Program-made: the position numbers and the translations under genes
Part shown: in pieces, positions 1-7,771 of the stretch
Numbering within the stretch: the first letter of the stretch is position 1
Layout: the number at the start of each line of letters is the position of its first letter
Assembly (NCBI GenBank): GCA_009602725.1
Contig: WELB01000012.1
Coordinates: forward strand, 1,052,125-1,065,748
Length of the DNA stretch: 13,624 nucleotides
Reading direction: 5' to 3'
DNA from: Spirogloea muscicola
Lineage: Eukaryota; Streptophyta; Zygnematophyceae; Spirogloeales; Spirogloeaceae
Notes under the pieces: generated by a model
The model's database searches: none
What the model was told of the DNA's origin: nothing
The model's input: the letters and a program-made list of their open reading frames with translations, nothing else

Positions 1-842
<842 letters not shown>

Positions 843-908
843 GCGTCCTCTTGCCAATCCTGTGGCCTCGAGCTCAGCGGGTAGCTTCTTGCTGCCTCTT
901 CAGCTGGC
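843..908 (+). repeat. Copy of a dispersed repeat unit, direct orientation
   Basis: This segment of about 66 bp begins GCGTCCTCTTGCCAATCC and contains AGCTCAGCGGGTAGC and TCTTCAGCTGGCG. A close match lies in inverted orientation at 1716-1788. More diverged direct copies lie at 1389-1545. It is one arm of a family that fills this repetitive block. Confidence 0.75.
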
Positions 909-1261
909 GCCCCTGCAGGTCAGCGATGGCTTCATGCTGCGCGTCTTCAGCTGATGTCCCCTTCAGGTACTTAAAGCTTCCGACTGGCTGAGCAAAGGAA
1001 GTCGCTATTCGCTTGTCTTGCTTCAGGTCAAGCTCCACCTGTCAGGCGGCTCTGGTCCTCTTCTGGGTGCCGTGCAGGTACTTGGCTTCTTTCAGCTCCT
1101 TCATCTGAAGACCTGACGCCTGCTTCCACTCTTGGGCATCTGGCCTCTTCCTTGCCTCTGCCAGAGTTATGGGCTGCACCTGATGGGCAGTCAGCTTTGC
1201 CTGCTGAGCTATGCCTGCATAGTGTTCCTGCTGAGCTGCTGCTGCGAGTGGCCCCTTGTGA

Positions 1262-1680
1262 TCCTGCACATTGTGCTGCTGCACTCCTGCTGCGCCGGCT
1301 GCTGCTGCTCCGCTGCTCCGGCTGCTGCTCTGCTGCTGCGGCTGCTGCTCTGCTGCTCCGGCTGCTGCTGCTCAGCTGGCATGCCCTGCCAATGCTTTGG
1401 CCCGTAGCTCAGCGATACCTGCATAAACAGGATGGCTACTTGCTGCTGCCGCTCAGCTGGCGTGCTATGGCCAATTCTTTGGCCCGCAGCTCAGCGACAC
1501 CCGCATAAAGCAGGTAGCTTCTTGCTGCACAGCTGGTGCTGCCCTGGCTGCTGCACTTCTGCTGCTCCGGCTGCTGCAGTTCTGCTGCTCTGGCCGCTGC
1601 TCTGGCTGCTGCTCTTCTGCTGCACCGGCTGCTGTTGTTCTGCTGCACCGGCTGCTGCTGCTGCTGCCCTGGCTGCAGCA
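1262..1680. repeat. CTG/CAG-rich low-complexity tract
   Basis: Two dense blocks (about 1275-1375 and 1545-1680) are built from GCTGCTGCT with interspersed CCGGCTG units, giving irregular 15-18 bp periodicity. All + frames read as Leu/Ala/Cys runs and the minus frames as Gln/Ala/Ser runs. The open frames here follow from the triplet repeat and I do not call them genes. Between the blocks sit the 82-bp repeat copies described separately. Confidence 0.8.
1389..1545 (+). repeat. Tandem pair of an 82-bp unit
   Basis: Two adjacent copies start at 1389 and 1471, an offset of 82 bp. Each begins CCAAT, T or G, CTTTGGCCCG and continues through AGCTCAGCGA, CCTGCATAAA or CCCGCATAAA, a GCTACTTGCTGC or GCTTCTTGCTGC element and CAGCTGG. 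The core (CCAATC, then GGCC, then AGCTCAGCG, then CTTGCTGC, then CAGCTGG) is shared with 843-908 and, inverted, with 1716-1788. The family is therefore present in both orientations within 1 kb. Confidence 0.75.
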
Positions 1681-1696
1681 AGACCTGCAGTCAGGC

Positions 1697-1788
1697 CACC
1701 GGATTGGCAAGCGGACGCCAGCTGAAGACGCAGCGCGGAGCTACCCGCTGAGCTGCAGGTCCAGGCCACTGGATTGGCAAGAGGACGC
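1697..1788 (-). repeat. Inverted copies of the dispersed unit
   Basis: The reverse complement of 1716-1788 starts GCGTCCTCTTGCCAATCC and continues through GTGGCCT, AGCTCAGCGGGTAGC and GCGTCTTCAGCTGGCG. It matches 843-908 closely apart from a small insertion. A second, partial minus copy (GCGTCCGCTTGCCAATCC) continues at 1697-1715. With 843-908 this gives an inverted pair enclosing about 0.8 kb of CTG-rich DNA. Confidence 0.75.
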
Positions 1789-2150
1789 CAACTAAAGGCA
1801 GTGGCTGTGAATGGCCAGGACGGAGATCTTAGCAAGGAAAGCAAGCGCGGCCAGATTAACTGGTGGCTGGGAGAGGCCAGCCCAAAGGAATGGACAAGGG
1901 GAGGTCGTGGCCGTGTAAGGCCAGCCCAAAAGCGGGCACAGTCCAGGGAACGAAGGCTCTTCCCAGTAGTGGGCGATGGCTTTGATTGGTCAGCCCTTAA
2001 AAAGGCCGAACGGGATGTCTAGGGTGTCCCAAACGAGAGAGAGAGCACGAGGCACGACGCACTCGGCCAAACGGGTGGGCTACAGGTGACGGCGCAGAAG
2101 GCATGCCTGACCGTGGAAGCTGCGGGCCCCACTGGTGGACCCCAAACCCT
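1789..2150. other. No supported gene
   Basis: A short + frame (to a TAG at 2020-2022) crosses this stretch, but it has no recognisable domain and contains a short internal repeat (GGCCAGCCCAAA at about 1877 and 1920). I see no RNA gene and no clear element end. Confidence 0.4.
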
Positions 2151-2320
2151 AATTATAAAAGTCTGAAAAGTCCGGGGTAGTGGGCATGGAGGCACCCTAA
2201 TAGTTGGGGTGGCGTGGGGTAGGTGGGCCAGCCCCCCCGAGCACGTGCACGAATTGCCGCCCAATAAGGGCGGCCTGGGCTGGGCCACGTGGCAGATATG
2301 CGGGCCCGGGCGGCACGTGG
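2151..2320. promoter_or_regulatory. TATA-like site with three clustered G-boxes
   Basis: An AT-rich TAATTATAAAAG element lies at about 2151-2162, in otherwise GC-rich DNA. Three CACGTG hexamers follow at 2242-2247, 2286-2291 and 2314-2319. CACGTG is the core of plant G-boxes bound by bHLH and bZIP factors. Because the hexamer is palindromic, no direction is implied. The nearest gene downstream is the C2 gene, whose start codon is about 1.1 kb away, so assignment to that gene is uncertain. Confidence 0.4.
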
Positions 2321-2526
2321 CCTAGGGGGCCGCGGACGTGGTGCTTCGGAAGACCGGTGCCGGGGAGCTCGGGGGGGATGCACAAGGGTGCGGACGGCGG
2401 CCCATGCGTCGGGGTGGCCGGCGTCGCTGGACCGACCGGCGCGGCCGCGGGGGGGAGCGGGGGAAACGGCGTGGCTCGGACGAGGGACATCGGCCGCGAG
2501 GGACGCGTGCGGGTGTCGCATAGCCG

Positions 2527-2629
2527 GGGTCCCCTTGGGGAAGGGGCCGGCGAAGCCCCCTTTCCCGGCCGTACTGGTTCGCCCATCATTTAACGTGGTT
2601 GGTCGGCGCCGCCTTCCCAAGGGGAGCAC
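2527..2629. repeat. Inverted repeat, about 19-bp arms
   Basis: The left arm at about 2527-2545 (core TCCCCTTGGGGAAGG) and the right arm at about 2611-2629 (core CCTTCCCAAGGGGAGC) are near reverse complements, separated by about 65 bp. Complementarity continues weakly inwards. It could be the remains of a small inverted-repeat element or simply GC-rich hairpin DNA. Confidence 0.5.
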
Positions 2630-2787
2630 CCGAGAGAGCTGAGACGTCCTCCGCCGTCTCCCCGCGACGCCATTCCCACCGTTGGCCGGAAGCGCCATGC
2701 ACGCCCCACCGCGGAGCACCCCCGAGACGTCCTCCGCCGTCTCCCGAGCCGCCGTTCCCCATCGTCGCCAGAAAGCGGAAGCCCACG
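2622..2787. repeat. Two-copy 83-bp tandem repeat
   Basis: A 22-bp block starting GAGACGTCCTCCGCCGTCTC is identical at 2641-2662 and 2724-2745. It is preceded in both copies by GGAGCACCC and followed by diverged but alignable sequence (GCC, TTCCC, GT, GCC, GAA, GCG). The copies are offset by 83 bp. The open frames on both strands here are Arg/Ala/Gly/Pro-rich products of base composition, and I call no gene between 2320 and 3426. Confidence 0.65.
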
Positions 2788-3426
2788 CCGTCGGCTCGGG
2801 CCCCGGGGGGCAGCCCCTCCGGAGTTGGCGGCCCGGCCGCGGCGCCCGCCGCATCTGGCGCCGCAGGAGCAGCCGCGCGGCGCGCCGCGGACCGCGCCGG
2901 AAAACGCGGCGCGGAGGGCGGGCGCAGGGGCGGGAGGGGCTGGCCGCGGGAGATCCGTGGGGCCCCCCCGCGCCCTCCGGTCGGTGAGCGAATCCGGAGG
3001 CCGCTGGAAACGGGGGCGCCCTGGTAACGTGTATGTACTCGGTGGGGCAATTTGATCGAGAAGGGCACGCGCCCGGCCCGATTTTCCGCGCCCCCCGCTA
3101 CCAGCCATACTGCTAGCCTCCGGAAGCCGAGGCTTCCTGCCCGCCTCCCCGGCAGCGGACGTTGGCGGCGGCGGCGGCGGCGGCGGCGGCGCTGGCCTGC
3201 GCGCCGGCAGGGCGCCGTCGTCGACGTCGACGCCTGCCTCGTCTGCGGCGCCGGTGCTGGCCGCCTACGCCCTGTTGCCATGGGTCTTCGACCCCATGGG
3301 CGGCCGCATGCTCGGCACCGCCATTCTCTTCTGCGTCGTCACTTGGGTTGCCTCCTNCGGGCGGCGCCTGCGGCCTGGGCCGCCGGTGATGGTCCTGGGG
3401 GCCGCCGCCCGCCGCGCCGCGTCGCC

Positions 3427-5789
3427 ATGCCAGCGCGCATGCTGGAGGTCACGGTCGGGTCCACAGCGGCGCTCAAGGAGAGCCGCTCCACCAACCGCCA
3501 GGACCCCTACGCCGTCCTGCGCCTGGGCGACGCCGAGTTCAGCACCAACTCCAGCGCCCAGGTTGCCGCCGCCGCCACCGCCGCCGCTGAGCCATGGCGC
3601 TCGCTGGGCTGCCGAGGCTCCCCGTCACTCCCGTCAGCCTCTGATGCTGCTGACGCCGGGCGTCGGGCCGGTCTCTGGCAGGCTGGCGCCCGGCCGGTCT
3701 GGAACCACCGCTTCCAGTGCATCCTGCCCGAGGACCCCTGCCCGCAGGTGAGCGCCGTAGCCCAGCTTCTGCGACCGTCGGAGATCGTCGTCTCTGACGA
3801 TACCAGACGATCTTCGACGATATCGCCGCCACTGAGCGTGCGCTGAGCTGAGCTCCTTCAAGGGGCGCTGAGCTTCGGGTGCACCCATCCGGTGGCGCTC
3901 GAGCCAGTGCCAGCACCGGCCCTCGCCGAGTGACAGCTGTGGCTACATGGCCACACAGCGACAGTCGGTCGCATGGTCGTGTACGATCGATCGGCGTGTT
4001 GTTGGGTGCTGACTGGCGTGCGGCGGCGCGGCGCTGAGGGGGTGCGCAGGAGCTGGAGGTGGAGATCTGGGACAAGCCGGAGAGCGGCGGCGGGCCTGAC
4101 AAGTTCATCGGGTCGTGCAAGGTCGACCTCTCGCCCGTCTACGCCGCCGGTGACCTGGCCATCAACCAGGCGGTGCTGCGCCGCAGTGGCAAGCTGCTGG
4201 GCCACGTGCGCTTCTACTTCCAGATCCTCGTCGAGTACTCAGGCGAAGCGGCAGCCGCGCTGCCGCTGCAGCGGCCGGCTGCGACGCTGGCCCTGCTGTC
4301 CGCTGGCCAACCGCCAAGCCAGGTAGCCGCCAGGGCAGCGACCAGTTCGGCGGCTGTGACGGCAGCACCGGCTGCAGGGCTCGCCTCGCCTCGCCTGCCG
4401 CCGCTGGCACCGAGACCCGCTACGGAGATCGCGGGGAGTCTGGCCGCCTTTGCGCACATGCCGGACCTCATCAAGCAGCTGCAAGCGTACCAAGCGCTGG
4501 CCCAGTCGCAATCGCCGCTTGGCTCGATGGGCAGCGGCGGGGTGGCTGGCGGTGCCGGCAGCGGCAGTGCAGACTCTGCTACAGCTGCAACATACCACTC
4601 AACCGGCGGCGGCGGCAGCCGCGGCGGCAGCCTCCCGCGGCCACCGTCGCTGCAGCTGCCCGCATTGCCCTCGCTAGCGGGACAGACGTCGCCGCTGTCG
4701 TCGCCGAGCTTTGGCATTCCTTCTTCCATCTTCACGTCCCCCACGCTGCCCCTCCTCCTCTCCCCGCCCTCCTATCCGACTCCTGGTGCCACGACTCCCG
4801 GCGACTACTTCCGGCATCCTGCCGCTTTTGGGGCCAGCAGTCATCACCAAGATCCCCAGCAGCTGCAGCAGCCGCCCCTGCCGATGCAGCAGCAGCTCCA
4901 TCTGCGGCCGCTGCCGCCGTTGACGCAGCACCAGCTCACCGCCAACGTCAGCCCCGCCAGTGGCGGCTCTGGCAGCCTGATGTCCCTGTCCCGGGCCAGC
5001 GGCGTTGGCAGCAGCAGCCCCCACGGAGGTGGACCGCTTTCCCCATTGACCGTGCGCGAGCTCCTGCTTCAGGCGCTGGCATCGCCAGGCCTCCTGCGAG
5101 GTGGCAGTGGGGGCGGCGGCGATGATGGCGGGACAACCTCCCAGCAGCAGGGTGGTGGGCTCCTCGCTGCCAGTCAGCTGGCGTCGCTCTCAGAGGTCTT
5201 CGCGCCGCTGCGGCAAGACGCCAGCGGCGCCGCGGCGCTGAGGCCCGGTGACGCTGGAGTCGTGCGAGGCTACGGCAGTGGCGTGCCAGCCATCGGCGGC
5301 GGCCGCGGCAGCGTGGCCCAGGCCGGCGGCTACTCGCAGGCATACAGAGAGGGCCTCCAGCCAGCCACTAGTCAAAGAGCATCCATTGACACAGTGGTTC
5401 CAGCAGCACCGGCTGCCGCAACATCAGAGGGCGCTGCTGGGGCGGTGCAGGGCCAAGGTCGGGGCACTGAGACTGACTTCTTCCTGGAGGCGTCGGTACG
5501 GTCGGCGGCAGCAGCTGCAGCGGCGAGGCAGGGCGGCAGTGGTGCAGCGACACTCGCTGAGGTGGGCAGCCCACCGCCGCCCAGGGGCCTCCTGCTGCAG
5601 CGGCCCCCGGCGTCGTCCACCCCCGGCAAGCGCAAGTCGGATCTGCAGCTCGACTTCAGCCTTGGCACGGCACGGGCAGATGAGGCGGACCCGCTGGCGC
5701 CCTCGACAACCGCGGCGCAGCGGGCTGAGTGGCAGGACGGGCCAGAGGATGACACCACCTCAAAGCGACTCCGGACTGGGGACCAGTAG
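3427..5789 (+). CDS. C2-domain protein with long disordered C-terminal region
   Basis: The model has three exons, 3427-3561, 3682-3747 and 4050-5789. Both introns are phase 0 (CAG/GTTGCC to GGCAG, CAG/GTGAGC to GCGCAG), giving 646 residues. Residues about 5-132 form a C2 domain: LEVTV, DPYAVLRLGD, ARPVWNHRF, LEVEIWDK, DKFIG and HVRFYFQI in family order, resembling plant SRC2/BAP1-type C2 proteins. Calcium-loop acidics visible are D26, D75 and D84; a second loop-1 Asp is not evident, so calcium binding may be weak. Residues 133-646 are Ser/Gly/Ala/Pro/Gln-rich and predicted disordered. They end with two basic clusters, GKRKS (from residue 593) and SKRLR (from 638), which are NLS-like. The start is the ATG of MPARMLEV, directly before the C2 domain, but a longer upstream open frame leaves it uncertain. 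In known members C2 domains bind phospholipid or protein; this protein's role is not known. Confidence 0.8.
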
Positions 5790-7167
5790 CTGCCTTGCTG
5801 CTCGTGAACATCCCCGAGGTTGCTGCTTGTGGGCTGCACCCCTCCACCATTGCTGCACCAGCTTCTCAGCTGTCCATGGCTCGACGAGAATAGCTGACGG
5901 TGCAGAGATGCGGCAGCAGCCCAGACATATGTGCAGCGCCCGAGCTTGCCTGCTTCTCCTTGCATTCTCCATCTGGCCTGCGCCAGGAGGGCATGTTCGA
6001 GGCGCTCTCAGGTGAGGACTGGCAGCCAGGCCAGCCTCCCAGTGCGAGCTATGCACATGCCCGCGAGCATCGATGGTGAGGACGCCACGTACTCGGCTGC
6101 TGCTTCGCCGCCACTTCCAAGCTGCCGTCCACTTTTTCCTCTTTGCAATTTGCCATTGCCTCTTTCTGTAGCTAGTGCATTTGCCACTGCTGGTCATGAT
6201 CACTGGCCCTGGCACTGGCGCTGACGCTGATGCTCAGGGGCTGCTCCTGCTTGTCTCTTTGTCTGATCTTTTCTTTGTGTCTGACCTTGACAGTGGCTAG
6301 CTTTCATGGCCAGCACCGGACGAGCTACCACACCAAGCCAATTGCAAATACCTGCGGGCTATATATAGGATCAGATTCCCTCACGGTCAGATTAACTCCT
6401 GTAGTGTGCGTCTTGTAGAATAGTGACGTCCCCAATGGTGTAGGAATTGGGCTGCGTAGAGTGCGGCAGAGAATGCCGCGTTGGCATACGGAGTCCAGCC
6501 AGGCGGCGCACAGTTGTCGCCCTCGGGGCCCGAGCATGCCGCCTTGGTGCGGTTAGCCGGCCCCTTCGGCCAGCCGGCGCTTGGAGGAGGGGGCGAGCGG
6601 CCGAGCATGATTAGGCATGATCATGCCCGCTACCCCTGCCGCCGGCCACAGCGGCGTGATCAGTGCCTCGATCAAGTCCCGCCCGCCCCGCCGTCCTCCT
6701 GGCGCCGCCGCCGCCGCTACTTCTGTCTCCCAGTGTCGAATAGGCTGTTCTTAAGACTTTGGCTGCTCCCACATTCATTCCGGCTGGCCTGCTCCGGCAA
6801 CGGACCTACTAGCTAGGATTCTTTGCTCAAATGAGCTGCGACTGTCACCCGTGGCTAAGTTCAAGGTTTGCTGCTCGGTGCTCAGATCCATGAGTTACCT
6901 TGGAGAGATGGGCAGGACCTGTCAAAGCAGCGATCCTCTTTCTTACTTCTCGCGAACATCAAACCAATGTGGAGGCTGAGTCTGGACTGCTTGGTTTGTT
7001 CTTGGTCAGATAGTATTTGAGAGTGATCAGGTAGTTGATGCTGAGAGGCAACAGCTTGGCCGGGGTTTTGGAGCCGCCAGCCTAGCCGTGTGCCACCAAG
7101 GGAGGTTGAAAGAAGCTGAAAGGAAGACGAGATGATCGTTGCAGGTACAATTTGAGCGGTGCCTCTC
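5790..7167. other. Intergenic region and probable C2-gene 3' UTR
   Basis: No gene is supported. The first few hundred bases probably include the 3' UTR of the C2 gene. A TATA-box-like run TATATATA lies at 6360-6367, but no start codon with recognisable coding sequence follows within a normal distance. A perfect 14-bp palindrome, GGCATGATCATGCC, lies at 6614-6627. The + frame at 6481-6816 has no recognisable domain. Confidence 0.4.
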
Positions 7168-7621
7168 TGAGCTGAAGAAACCAATGTAAGCCTGGAAGTT
7201 GAAGCTCTGATCTGGGCGACTGTGGTGGAGCGCTGATGTCAAGAAAGCTTTCGCTGTGAGGCTGCATGATAACGGTCTTGCAGCATAATGACACGTGATT
7301 ACTGCATGGCTACTCGACGCTTTCAGAAGGGCTGGATACGTCAAGATACATTAAGAGCGTGCTGAGGGCGATTGGAAGAAGTCGACATCTGAGCTGAAGT
7401 AATGAATGTGAGCCTGGAAGTTGAAGCTCTGATCTGGGCGACTGTGGTGGAGCGCTGATGTCAAGAAGGGCTTGCGCTGTGAGGCTGCATGTTAACAACA
7501 GTCTTGCAGCATAATGACACGTGATTACTGCTTGACTACTCGACGATTCCGACGAAGGGCGAGCCTCGAGACGTCAAGATACACCAAGTGCATGCTGAGG
7601 GCGATTGGAAGAAGTCGACAT
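7168..7621 (+). repeat. Tandem duplication, 222/232 bp, with a G-box in each copy
   Basis: Copy 1 is 7168-7389 and copy 2 is 7390-7621. Long blocks match: GAGCTGAAG at the start, CCTGGAAGTTGAAGCTCTGA, GGGCGACTGTGGTGGAGCGC, CAGCATAATGACACGTGATT, and GGGCGATTGGAAGAAGTCGA at the end. Copy 2 is longer by 10 bp through small indels. Each copy carries TGACACGTGA, a G-box with an extended bZIP-like half site, at 7292-7297 and 7518-7523. The duplication ends 150 bp before the demethylase start codon and so probably lies in its promoter or 5' UTR. Confidence 0.9.
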
Positions 7622-7633
7622 TTGGTGCCGTGA
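7592..7633 (+). other. Possible 13-codon upstream ORF in copy 2
   Basis: An ATG at 7592 opens a frame of 13 codons ending at TGA 7631-7633, about 140 bp upstream of the demethylase start. The equivalent position in copy 1 has GTG, so only copy 2 carries it. It matters only if transcription starts upstream of 7592, which cannot be decided from the sequence. Confidence 0.25.
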
Positions 7634-7771
7634 TAGGCTGTCCCAGTAAGCGCTACGACCGGAAGCTGTCGGGGCGGCAATTCGGCCACGCTTTTGGGCT
7701 CCCCCCCCGTCCCTTCGCCGTCGGCGCCGCCGCCGCCCCCGGCGCCGCCGCCGCCGCGGCGTGCGGCCGCC

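Noticed and set aside
1132-1725. Leu/Cys-rich plus frames and Gln/Ala-rich minus frames
   Set aside because: They are read from the CTG/CAG tract; the minus frames switch between repeat copies, so no continuous coding frame exists.
2153-3281. Long minus and plus frames of 100-230 codons, Arg/Ala/Gly/Pro-rich
   Set aside because: They overlap in several frames at once, have no recognisable domain, and follow from extreme GC content and the 83-bp repeat.
3386-3433. A splice joining the hydrophobic frame-2 segment to the C2 domain
   Set aside because: The intron would be only 48 bp, about half the shortest intron inferred here (91 bp), and donor phase 0 does not fit the acceptor, which needs two leading bases.
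3782-3813. 8-bp hairpin of GACGAT repeats in C2-gene intron 2
   Set aside because: It is short, wobble-extended and explained by a local GACGAT repeat; there is no sign of an RNA gene.
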